The notes under the pieces were generated by a model. That model was not told where the DNA came from. It ran no database searches and saw only the letters and a program-made list of their open reading frames with translations. Source: Aurantibacter_A sp039941195 (GTDB lineage: Bacteria > Bacteroidota > Bacteroidia > Flavobacteriales > Flavobacteriaceae). From it: a DNA stretch of 64,000 nucleotides. Shown here one piece after another: positions 46,521 to 54,750 of the stretch (position 1 is its first letter; each line of letters opens with the position of its first letter). The stretch lies in the NCBI RefSeq assembly GCF_039941195.1, contig NZ_JBDVFA010000060.1:62001-126000 (forward strand), read 5' to 3'. A program made the position numbers and the translations under genes.

Positions 46521-47669
46521 ATGAGCGAAACTTCTAAAAAGGTGAAAACACAAATTGAGGCACAATCCAAAAAGGATAATGCGTCTCAATGGCGATTAAT
46601 GTGGAACAGTTTTCGACAACATAGACTTGCCATGTTTGGTGGAATCATAATTCTCTTATTTTATACTATTGCCTTATTTGCAGAATTTATAGCTCCATTC
46701 GATCCACACGCATCGACTTCAAAAAATGTATATCACCCACCCCAGCTCATTAAATTTATTGACTATGATGACAATGGGAGTTGGTCTTATCGACCTCATG
46801 TGCAGTTAATGAAACTAGACCGAGACACTATTACCCTCGAAGGTAAATTTAGTCCCGTACAGGGAAGGAAAGTATATTTAAAATTATTCACCAAAGGAGA
46901 CCCATATAAAATGTGGGGCAAATTTAATTTAAGTCGTCATTTAATCGCTCCTGTAAATCCAGATGAACGATTTTATTTATTTGGCGCAGATCGGTTAGGT
47001 CGCGATATGTTGAGTCGCACTATAATGGGCACAAGAATATCAATGTCAATTGGACTTGTAGGGGTTGCGTTAAGTTTATTTATTGGAATTATTTTAGGAG
47101 GAATATCGGGTTATTATCGCGGAGTTACCGACACAATTATTCAACGTATTATTGAGATTATGATTGCCTTACCCACTATACCACTATGGTTAGCACTAAG
47201 TGCAGCAATGCCTCAAGATTGGTCAACAACTACACGCTATTTTGCGATTACAATAATTTTATCTTTAGTTGGCTGGACAGAATTAGCGCGCGTAGTTCGA
47301 GGACGATTTTTAACGTTGAAATCTGAAGATTTTGTAATTGCTGCTAAACTCGATGGCGGATCACAATGGCGCATTATTTTTAGACATATTTTACCCTCCA
47401 TGACTAGTCATATTATTGCCGCGGTAACTCTAGCTATACCGGCAATGATTCTAGCAGAAACCGCATTATCTTTCTTAGGACTAGGACTGCAACCACCCGC
47501 CGTGTCATGGGGAGTTCTCTTACTAGAAGTACAAAACATTAGATCTATAGCCGCTGGCCCATGGTTATTTCTACCAGGAGCAATGGTATTGATAGCAGTT
47601 CTTTCATTAAATTTTCTTGGTGACGGCTTACGTGATGCAGCTGATCCATATGCACGTAAAGACCATTGA
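46521..47669 (+). CDS. ABC transporter permease, Opp/Dpp C-type with large periplasmic insertion
   Basis: The start is set at the ATG at 46521, directly after the previous stop; the longer frame would overlap it. The 382-residue protein has an OppC N-terminal helix (RLAMFGGIIILLFYTIALFAEFIAPFDPHA). A ~100-residue periplasmic insert (YDDNGSWSYRPHVQ to PVNPDERFYLFGADRLGRDMLSR) follows. Then comes the six-helix core with the contact loop IAAKLDGGSQWRIIFRHILPS near 275. YejE-like permeases have a similar insert. The insert may contact the long binding protein. Confidence 0.88.
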   Translation: MSETSKKVKTQIEAQSKKDNASQWRLMWNSFRQHRLAMFGGIIILLFYTIALFAEFIAPFDPHASTSKNVYHPPQLIKFIDYDDNGSWSYRPHVQLMKLDRDTITLEGKFSPVQGRKVYLKLFTKGDPYKMWGKFNLSRHLIAPVNPDERFYLFGADRLGRDMLSRTIMGTRISMSIGLVGVALSLFIGIILGGISGYYRGVTDTIIQRIIEIMIALPTIPLWLALSAAMPQDWSTTTRYFAITIILSLVGWTELARVVRGRFLTLKSEDFVIAAKLDGGSQWRIIFRHILPSMTSHIIAAVTLAIPAMILAETALSFLGLGLQPPAVSWGVLLLEVQNIRSIAAGPWLFLPGAMVLIAVLSLNFLGDGLRDAADPYARKDH

Positions 47670-47674
47670 TAAAA

Positions 47675-49411
47675 ATGAATAACACAACACAGAAAAATAC
47701 GAACCCTACCGTACTAGAAATAAAAAACCTAGTGACCGAATTCCCTACACGTAAGGAAACATTTCGAGCTGTGGATAATGTTAGCTACTCTTTAAAGGCA
47801 GGCAAAACCCTTTGTGTAGTTGGTGAAAGTGGTAGCGGCAAAAGTGTTACTGCTAGATCTATATTGCAAATTCTTGATGCGCCAGGAAGAATTGTTTCTG
47901 GCGAAATTCTATTACATACTCAAGGAGGAAAAACACTAAAGGAAAATCCTATAGATTTAGTACGTTTAAAATCACGGTCTAGAGCAATACGTTCTATTCG
48001 TGGACGGGAGATTGCCATGATTTTTCAAGAACCTATGAGTTCATTATCTCCAATACATCGTATCGGAAATCAAATAGCGGAAGTATTACAATTGCATGAA
48101 GGATTATCAAAAAAACAAGCTTGGGCTCGAAGTGTAATTTTACTTGAACAGGTAGGAATTCCTGAACCAGAAATTGCTGCTAAAAGGTTTTCGTTTGAAT
48201 TTTCGGGAGGAATGCGGCAACGAGCAATGATTGCAATGGCTTTAGCCTGTAATCCATCTGTATTGATTGCTGATGAACCTACAACTGCACTAGATGTCAC
48301 CACCCAAGCAGAGGTACTTGAGCTTATAAAATCAATACAGGCAGAACGAAATATGGCCGTTTTATTTATTACTCATGATATTGGAGTTGTGGCGCAAATT
48401 GCCGATGAAGTTGTTGTAATGAAAAAAGGTAAAGTACTTGAAAAAGGTGATGTATTCAACATTTTTAAAAATCCAAGTCATCCATACACACAGGAGTTAA
48501 TTTCTAGTGCTCGAGAACTTGATCAACCTGCTATTCAGCGACTCGAAGCTAGAGCACGACAAAAAATAGGTAAACCGATATTAATAGCAGAAAATGTTCG
48601 CAAAGAGTTTGTTATTTCAAGTGGTATGTTTGGATTGAAAGCGAAAAAAGTAGCTGTAGGGTTAAAAGACGCAAGCATTGAACTACATGCAGGAGAGAAT
48701 TTAGGAATTGTAGGCGAAAGTGGCTCAGGAAAAACCACCTTAGCTAGGTGCTTACAACGCATCTATGATAATACTGCTGGCAAGATCAATTATACTGACC
48801 GAAATGGTAAATCTGTGAATCTTGGGGAATTAAAAAGCAATCAATTACGACCCTATTGGCGTGATATCCGCACTATTTTTCAAGACCCATTCGGGTCCCT
48901 TAATCCAAGGATGACTATTGCTAAAATTATTGGGGAACCTATGCTTGTTTCTGGTGAACTTTCAGGTCGAGAACTTGATATGCGCGTAGAAGAACTACTA
49001 GAACTTGTTGGACTTCCAGCATCTGCAGCCCAGCGATATCCCCATGCCTTTTCAGGCGGTCAACGACAACGAGTTGCAATTGCAAGAGCTATTGGTCCTA
49101 AACCAAGAATAATTATAGCAGATGAACCAACTTCTGCACTGGATTTAAGTTTACGATCAAAAACGCTTGATTTACTATTAACACTACAAGATCAAATGGA
49201 CCTCAGCTTTATTTTCGTTACCCATGACATTTCAGTTGTGCGTTATTTTTGTGACCGAGTAGCTGTTATGTACAAAGGGGAAATTATTGAAGTGGGTGAT
49301 TCAGAAACAGTCTGCACTAATCCAAAACATTTATATACGCAATCATTATTATCCGCAGTTCCGAAACCAGACCCTATGCAAAGAAGTAATAAAAGAATTA
49401 TCTATTCTTAA
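47675..49411 (+). CDS. Fused double ATP-binding protein of the Opp/Dpp-type transporter
   Basis: The ATG at 47675 is used; an in-frame TTG at 47666 overlaps the previous stop and is less likely. The 578-residue protein joins two ABC ATPase domains, like YejF or GsiA. Domain 1 has GESGSGKSV near 51-59, FSGGMRQR and LIADEPTTAL. Domain 2 has GESGSGKTT near 345-353, FSGGQRQRVA and IIIADEPTSAL. Each domain ends in the oligopeptide-transporter tail (SHPYTQELISSA; KHLYTQSLLSAVPKPDP). It supplies the energy for the binding protein and two permeases encoded just upstream. Both domains appear catalytically complete. Confidence 0.92.
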   Translation: MNNTTQKNTNPTVLEIKNLVTEFPTRKETFRAVDNVSYSLKAGKTLCVVGESGSGKSVTARSILQILDAPGRIVSGEILLHTQGGKTLKENPIDLVRLKSRSRAIRSIRGREIAMIFQEPMSSLSPIHRIGNQIAEVLQLHEGLSKKQAWARSVILLEQVGIPEPEIAAKRFSFEFSGGMRQRAMIAMALACNPSVLIADEPTTALDVTTQAEVLELIKSIQAERNMAVLFITHDIGVVAQIADEVVVMKKGKVLEKGDVFNIFKNPSHPYTQELISSARELDQPAIQRLEARARQKIGKPILIAENVRKEFVISSGMFGLKAKKVAVGLKDASIELHAGENLGIVGESGSGKTTLARCLQRIYDNTAGKINYTDRNGKSVNLGELKSNQLRPYWRDIRTIFQDPFGSLNPRMTIAKIIGEPMLVSGELSGRELDMRVEELLELVGLPASAAQRYPHAFSGGQRQRVAIARAIGPKPRIIIADEPTSALDLSLRSKTLDLLLTLQDQMDLSFIFVTHDISVVRYFCDRVAVMYKGEIIEVGDSETVCTNPKHLYTQSLLSAVPKPDPMQRSNKRIIYS

Positions 49412-49430
49412 ACACAAAGAAGAAATAACT

Positions 49431-50198
49431 ATGTTAGAAAATTGGTTCTCATTAAAAGGAAAAGTAGCTCTTGTAACAGGAGGCTATCGTGGACTTGGAC
49501 TTTCCATAGCACAGGCCTTAGCCAGTGCTGGAGCTAAAGTTTATATAAACGGACGTAATGCCGAGGGTGTTAAAAAAACGGTATCTGAATTACGTGAAAA
49601 AGGTACGAATGTCGAAGAAGCTGTCTTTGATATTACTGATGAAAAGTCTGTAATTGCTACTATTCGTAAAATAGAAAACAACGATTGCAGTATTGATATT
49701 TTAGTAAACAATGCTGGAATTCAACGTCGAAGCCCATTAGTGGATATGTCTGTTGAAGATTTTGAAGCAGTTATTCAAACAAATTTAAGTGCAGCTTTTA
49801 TTGTCGCTAAAACAGTGGTACCTGGCATGCAAGAAAAAAAAGCAGGTAAAATAATTAACATTTGTTCTTTGATGAGTAGTTTGGCCCGAAAGACTACCGG
49901 AAATTATGCCGCTGCCAAAGGCGGACTTGAAATGCTAACTAAAGCTATGACGGCGGAATGGGCTGAACAAAATATTCAAGTTAATGGAATAGCTCCTGGA
50001 TATTTTGCTACAGAGATGACTAAACCTCTAGTTGAAGACAAATCTTTTAATGATTGGATATGCGGCCGAACTCCCTCTGCTCGGTGGGGCAAACCGGAAG
50101 AATTACAAGCCTTAGCAGTATTTCTTGCTTCAAGTGGCTCTAGCTTTGTTAATGGGCAAGTTGTTATTGTGGATGGCGGACTTAGTTCTGTAATCTAA
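49431..50198 (+). CDS. Short-chain dehydrogenase, gluconate 5-dehydrogenase/KduD-like
   Basis: The start is the ATG at 49431, 19 bases after the ATPase stop; an upstream extension would overlap that gene. The 255-residue SDR has TGGYRGLGLSIA near 17-28 (NAD(P)-binding glycines), NNAGIQRRS near 91, the active-site Ser in NICSLMSS and the YxxxK pair in NYAAAKGG near 160. The C-terminus (SSFVNGQVVIVDGGLSSV) is canonical. The opening LFxLxGKVALVTGG and INGRN match gluconate 5-dehydrogenases and KduD-like uronate reductases. Near ManD it could interconvert a keto-uronate and mannonate, or reduce the unsaturated uronate. The exact substrate is open. Confidence 0.8.
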   Translation: MLENWFSLKGKVALVTGGYRGLGLSIAQALASAGAKVYINGRNAEGVKKTVSELREKGTNVEEAVFDITDEKSVIATIRKIENNDCSIDILVNNAGIQRRSPLVDMSVEDFEAVIQTNLSAAFIVAKTVVPGMQEKKAGKIINICSLMSSLARKTTGNYAAAKGGLEMLTKAMTAEWAEQNIQVNGIAPGYFATEMTKPLVEDKSFNDWICGRTPSARWGKPEELQALAVFLASSGSSFVNGQVVIVDGGLSSVI

Positions 50199-50258
50199 AC
50201 TTTAGATTTATTTTTTTTTGATAAAACAATTAATCGCTATGAATAAAAAAATACTGAA

Positions 50259-51779
50259 ATGAAGATCAATCTAATTCTAATCTTTTCTTGTTCTTTTCTA
50301 CTTTTTATTTCCTGTGGAAAAACTTCAAATTCAAACAACACCTATGTACAAGATATTAAGGAATTAAAAGAAGCTATTCATCAAGCAAAACCAGGTAGTG
50401 AAATTATACTCAGCAATGGAATTTGGAAAGATGTGCAAATCAATTTTTATGGAAATGGTACAAAAGAAAATCCAATAACCCTAAAAGCTGAAACCGAAGG
50501 CAAGGTTTTTATTGAAGGGCAATCGTTCTTTCACCTCGGTGGCGAATTTTTAAATGTCGAAGGTTTACATTTTAGAAATGGCTTCTCTCCTAATACGGGT
50601 ATTATACGGTTCAAAATTGGACTAGATAGTGTTGCGAATAATAGTAGTGTTAAGAATTGTGTAATTGAAGAATTCAACAATCCTAACGTATCTATATACA
50701 ATCAGTGGATTGAATTTTTCGGCAAACATAATCAAATAAACCACTGCTACATCTCTGGAAAAACCAATAATGGCCCAACTTTAATGGTGTATCATAATGG
50801 AAATGAAAACACCAGTAATTATCATCAAATAGTTAATAATTATTTTGGTGCGCGACCTAGAAATAGCGGAACCAACGCGCATACTATTCAACTTGGAAAT
50901 AGCAAAACAAGATTAACTCCAGGAAGAGCAACTTTTTCGAATAATTATTTCGAAGCTTGTAATGGCGATGAACAAATTATTTCAGATATGACAAATTACA
51001 ATTCGTTTATCAACAATATTTTTTACAAATGTGAAGGTGCTCTAGTCTTACGACATGGAAATTTCGCTACAGTAGATAAAAATATATTTATTGGAGGCGA
51101 CGAATCTAATTTATATGGAGGACTAAGTGTCATGAACACAGGACACTGGATTACCAATAATTATTTTTATAAAATAAAAGGAGAAGGATTTAAAAGTCCG
51201 CTTGCTATAATGAATGGCATTAAAAATACTCCCTTGCAAGGATTCAGACAGGTTACTGACGTTGTAATCGCTTTTAATAGCTGGATAGATTGCCAATCAA
51301 CTTGGCAAATAGGTGTTGGACAAAACAAGGCAAGTATTGATTCACTTCCATTTACTGAAATTAGATCAGAACCTCCCATACGTTCAATCATAGCCAATAA
51401 CTTAATTTACAACACTCAAGTTGATGCCTCACCTCTAATTAATTTTGACGACATGGATGGCATCGCGTTTAAAAACAACATTATTGATAATAGTGGCGAA
51501 CAGTATATGGAATTCAATGTTTTCAGAAATGAAAAGTTAAAAATGAAACAGCTAAATGATTGGTTGTTTATCCCTGATGATGAAAAAAGTCAAAAATTAA
51601 ACGAAGTATTCTACGGTTATGATTTTGGCAAGATAAAAAATGATCTTTTTGAAAATTCAAGAACAGTCAATAATAGTGTAGGGGCAATTAACAATTTCGA
51701 AACCATCGAAAATTTCCAAATTAACAAGAAACGATATGGCCCAAAATGGTACTCACCTGCAAAATTTAGCATAAAATGA
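50259..51779 (+). CDS. PL6-like protein with substituted active site (single domain)
   Basis: The 506-residue lipoprotein (LLFISC) is a close tandem paralogue of the first domain of the next gene's product, aligning without gaps around the active site. Key residues are changed. GDEQIISDMT replaces GE-x-E-I-[IV]-S-x-K, so the catalytic Lys becomes Met244, and the calcium Glu pair becomes Asp237 and Gln239. NAHTIQLG replaces GET-x-RIG. Arg265 is kept at the 21-residue spacing. It also lacks the second beta-helix domain. It is probably not an alginate lyase in the usual sense, but could bind polysaccharide or have new chemistry. The frame is intact, which argues for a kept function. Its stop overlaps the next start (ATGA). 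Confidence 0.85.
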   Translation: MKINLILIFSCSFLLFISCGKTSNSNNTYVQDIKELKEAIHQAKPGSEIILSNGIWKDVQINFYGNGTKENPITLKAETEGKVFIEGQSFFHLGGEFLNVEGLHFRNGFSPNTGIIRFKIGLDSVANNSSVKNCVIEEFNNPNVSIYNQWIEFFGKHNQINHCYISGKTNNGPTLMVYHNGNENTSNYHQIVNNYFGARPRNSGTNAHTIQLGNSKTRLTPGRATFSNNYFEACNGDEQIISDMTNYNSFINNIFYKCEGALVLRHGNFATVDKNIFIGGDESNLYGGLSVMNTGHWITNNYFYKIKGEGFKSPLAIMNGIKNTPLQGFRQVTDVVIAFNSWIDCQSTWQIGVGQNKASIDSLPFTEIRSEPPIRSIIANNLIYNTQVDASPLINFDDMDGIAFKNNIIDNSGEQYMEFNVFRNEKLKMKQLNDWLFIPDDEKSQKLNEVFYGYDFGKIKNDLFENSRTVNNSVGAINNFETIENFQINKKRYGPKWYSPAKFSIK

Positions 51780-54085
51780 AAAATTGTTTATCAATAGTCT
51801 TCATAGCATTTCTACTTTATTCTTGCGGTAAGGAATTAAATACCGAAGGCATTTTAGTAACCAATATTAACGAGTTAAACAATGCAATAAACAAGGCCAC
51901 CCCAGGTCGTGAAATTATTCTTGCCAATGGAATTTGGACAGATGTACAAATCAAGTTTTTTGGAAAAGGAACAAAAGAAGCACCTATAAAGCTCCGTGCC
52001 GAAACTCCTGGAGAAGTTTTTATTGAAGGGCAATCATTTTTACATTTAGGTGGAGAAAACCTGATTGTAAGCGGATTATACTTTCGCAATGGATATACTC
52101 CTTCATCTGGAATTATAAGGTACAAAATTGGTTTAGACAGCGTAGCTAACAACAGTAGAGTTACTGAATGCGTTATTGAAGATTTCACACAACCAAGTCG
52201 TTTAATAAGTGATAGATGGATAGAATTTTACGGCAAGCACAATCAAATGGATCATTGTTATATCGCTGGAAAATCTAACGACGGCAATACTTTAATGGTT
52301 TGGCACACTGGTAATGAAAACACTAACAATCATCATCAAATTGTTCATAATTATTTTGGCCCGCGACCTAGAAAAGGTGGACCAAGAGGAGAAACTGTAC
52401 GCATAGGAAATCCACAAATGACCCCGGGCTATGTAAATGTATCAAACAACTTTTTTGAGGCGTGTAATGGAGAAGTTGAAATAGTTTCAGACAAAGCGGA
52501 CTTCAATATTTTTAGAAATAACATCTTCTATAAGTGCGAGGGATCATTGGTGCTTAGACATGCCAACTATGGCACTGTTGATGGCAATATTTTTATAGGC
52601 GATGATGACTCTGACTTTTATGGTGGTATTCGGCTTGTAAATACCGGACATTGGATTACTAACAATTATTTTTATAAAATTAGAGGTGAAGCCTTCAGAA
52701 CTCCGCTTGCCGTAATGAATGGAATTCCGAACTCTATTTCTAATAGGTACAAGCAAGTTACAGATGCCGTTATCGCATATAATACTTGGGTAGATTGCAA
52801 ATCGCCTTGGCAAATAGGGATTGGACAAAACAGAGCAAGCTCTGATGTTTTGCCTGCAAGTGAAATTCGCTCATTACCGCCAATACGAACTACTATTGCT
52901 AATAATTTAATTTACAACACCGCAGCAGACCCATCACCTATAGTAGACCATGATAGCATCAATGGCATATTATTTAAAAATAACATTATCGATAATAATG
53001 GAGTTAAATATTCGAAGTTCAGAGTTTTAAATAACGAGAATATAAAAATGAAACAAGTAAATGAATGGCTTTTTGTTCCTGAAAATAATGAAAATGATTT
53101 TTTGAAAGAAACATATAAAGGGTATGATTTTGGCAGTATTAAGACTGACCTTTTTGGGGATTCAAGATTAGAAAAAAACAGAATAGGCGCTATCAATAAA
53201 TTCGAAACAGCCAAAAAGTTTGTAATTGATAAGAAAAAGTACGGTCCAGAATGGTTCACTACAGAGAAAATAGAGAAAGAACCTACTATTTATAAAGTCA
53301 CTTCTAAAAAAGGTGAACTTAACAAAATGATAAATCAGGCAAATTCCGGAGATATTATTGAGCTTGTAGATGAAATTTACCATGTTACAACTTCAATAAA
53401 AATTGATAAGGATATAACGCTGAAATCTATTGGAGAAAACAAAACGCAACTCTTATTCGAAGGACAAGAGAATACACCAGTATTTGAAATGAACCCTAAA
53501 GGTGTTATCCATCTGGATAATATTTCAATTAAAGGTCAAAAGCATCATATGGCTTTTGCTCCTTTAGAAAAGAATATGTCATCAGCCTATAAATTGTTTG
53601 TCGATAATTGTGTTATTGATGGATTTGATATCGTACTAATAGCATCTAAAGGATCATTTGCTGATACCATAACTGTAAACAATACGAGTATACAAAATTG
53701 CGAAAATGGCATTATACTAGCTGCTGACGAAAAGGGTGATTATAATGCGGAAATGGTAACCTTTAATCAATGTGATTTTTTTAATATTAATAAAGATGTG
53801 ATTAATTTCTACAGAGGTGGGTACGATGAATCTACAATTGGTGGAGTTTTAACCTTGTCGAACAACAACTTTTCTTCTTGTGGAAGCAAAGAAGAAAGTG
53901 GATTATTAATAAAGACACGAGGAATTATCAATGTAAACATTAAAGATAATACCTTCAAAAACAATCCTATTAAATTAGTGGCTTTATTATGGGGTGCTAA
54001 GAATAATCATCATAGCAACAACACAATTATTCAATCCGGATATATAAAAGTAGAAGAACAACAAAAACTCGATTTACTTTACTAA
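51776..54085 (+). CDS. PL6 family alginate lyase, two-domain lipoprotein
   Basis: The 769-residue lipoprotein (FLLYSCG) has a first beta-helix domain with the complete PL6 active site. GEVEIVSDKA gives the two calcium Glu and Lys240, LRHAN gives Arg261 at 21 residues, and RGETVRIG is intact. A second beta-helix domain follows from about residue 510 (KGSFADTITV, FYRGGYDES), homologous to the second half of the PL6 at 32164. It should cleave alginate, perhaps with a different block preference from the other copy. It is the last gene of the operon starting with GntR at 41346 and overlaps its degenerate paralogue by four bases. Confidence 0.92.
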   Translation: MKNCLSIVFIAFLLYSCGKELNTEGILVTNINELNNAINKATPGREIILANGIWTDVQIKFFGKGTKEAPIKLRAETPGEVFIEGQSFLHLGGENLIVSGLYFRNGYTPSSGIIRYKIGLDSVANNSRVTECVIEDFTQPSRLISDRWIEFYGKHNQMDHCYIAGKSNDGNTLMVWHTGNENTNNHHQIVHNYFGPRPRKGGPRGETVRIGNPQMTPGYVNVSNNFFEACNGEVEIVSDKADFNIFRNNIFYKCEGSLVLRHANYGTVDGNIFIGDDDSDFYGGIRLVNTGHWITNNYFYKIRGEAFRTPLAVMNGIPNSISNRYKQVTDAVIAYNTWVDCKSPWQIGIGQNRASSDVLPASEIRSLPPIRTTIANNLIYNTAADPSPIVDHDSINGILFKNNIIDNNGVKYSKFRVLNNENIKMKQVNEWLFVPENNENDFLKETYKGYDFGSIKTDLFGDSRLEKNRIGAINKFETAKKFVIDKKKYGPEWFTTEKIEKEPTIYKVTSKKGELNKMINQANSGDIIELVDEIYHVTTSIKIDKDITLKSIGENKTQLLFEGQENTPVFEMNPKGVIHLDNISIKGQKHHMAFAPLEKNMSSAYKLFVDNCVIDGFDIVLIASKGSFADTITVNNTSIQNCENGIILAADEKGDYNAEMVTFNQCDFFNINKDVINFYRGGYDESTIGGVLTLSNNNFSSCGSKEESGLLIKTRGIINVNIKDNTFKNNPIKLVALLWGAKNNHHSNNTIIQSGYIKVEEQQKLDLLY

Positions 54086-54405
54086 AAAAAGCATGCCCTT
54101 ACTTACCCTTCCTACAAATTAACATAAATCTTAGGTAGCCTAACCTGGATTTAAACAAACTATTTATCTCTTAAAGTTTTGAGAAAACAAACGATTAGTT
54201 AACTAAATCTTAAACATTTTTTGTTTCAATTCACGACTATTTAGCTTCAAAATTGGCCTGCATTCAAAAAAATTAGAAGAATTTTAAAATTATTTAATCA
54301 CCACAAACTACTACAAAATCAATATCTGTAGCTGTTTTTTGTCAATTTCTAAAAAAACACCAGTGTTAATTTCGTATTTAATTTTTCATTAACAAAAGAA
54401 TAACA

Positions 54406-54448
54406 TATATTTGGTCAACCAATTTGGTAAACCAGTATGGTAAACCAA
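54406..54448 (+). promoter_or_regulatory. Triple operator cluster upstream of susC
   Basis: A -7-like TATATTTG (54406-54413) runs into TTGGTCAACCAA (54411-54422). TTGGTAAACCA (54424-54434) and ATGGTAAACCAA (54437-54448) follow, about 13 bases apart. It is the densest cluster of this operator in the window. It lies about 300 bases before the SusC start. No clear TTG -33 box is seen. Confidence 0.78.
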
Positions 54449-54621
54449 ACAAATGTTTTTCTAACTAATCTAATGTCAAAAAGATAATTGCCAATGAAAT
54501 ACTAAAAAAGCATGAAAAAGGATGGGCACATATCCTTACTAAACAACAAAACATTACTTCATTCTTAGAGGAAGTAACAATTACAAGATATTAAGAATAC
54601 TAAAAATTATATAATCTATAA

Positions 54622-54662
54622 ACTAAGAAAAAACTATTTCCTTAGTAAGATTTTTCTTTTTT
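54622..54662 (+). terminator. Possible terminator or attenuator in the susC leader
   Basis: ACTAAG (54622-54627) pairs with CTTAGT (54641-54646), extended by A-T pairs. It is followed by AAGATTTTTCTTTTTT. It lies between the operator cluster and the SusC start, so if the promoter at 54406 is right it would sit inside the leader. The stem is short and AT-rich, so confidence is low. Confidence 0.35.
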
Positions 54663-54750
54663 AGTGAGATTTAAAAAGAAAATTTGATTGATAAAATCAT
54701 CTTAAAACTCGGCTCAACCGAATAGCATTATTAACTTAATTTTAATACAA

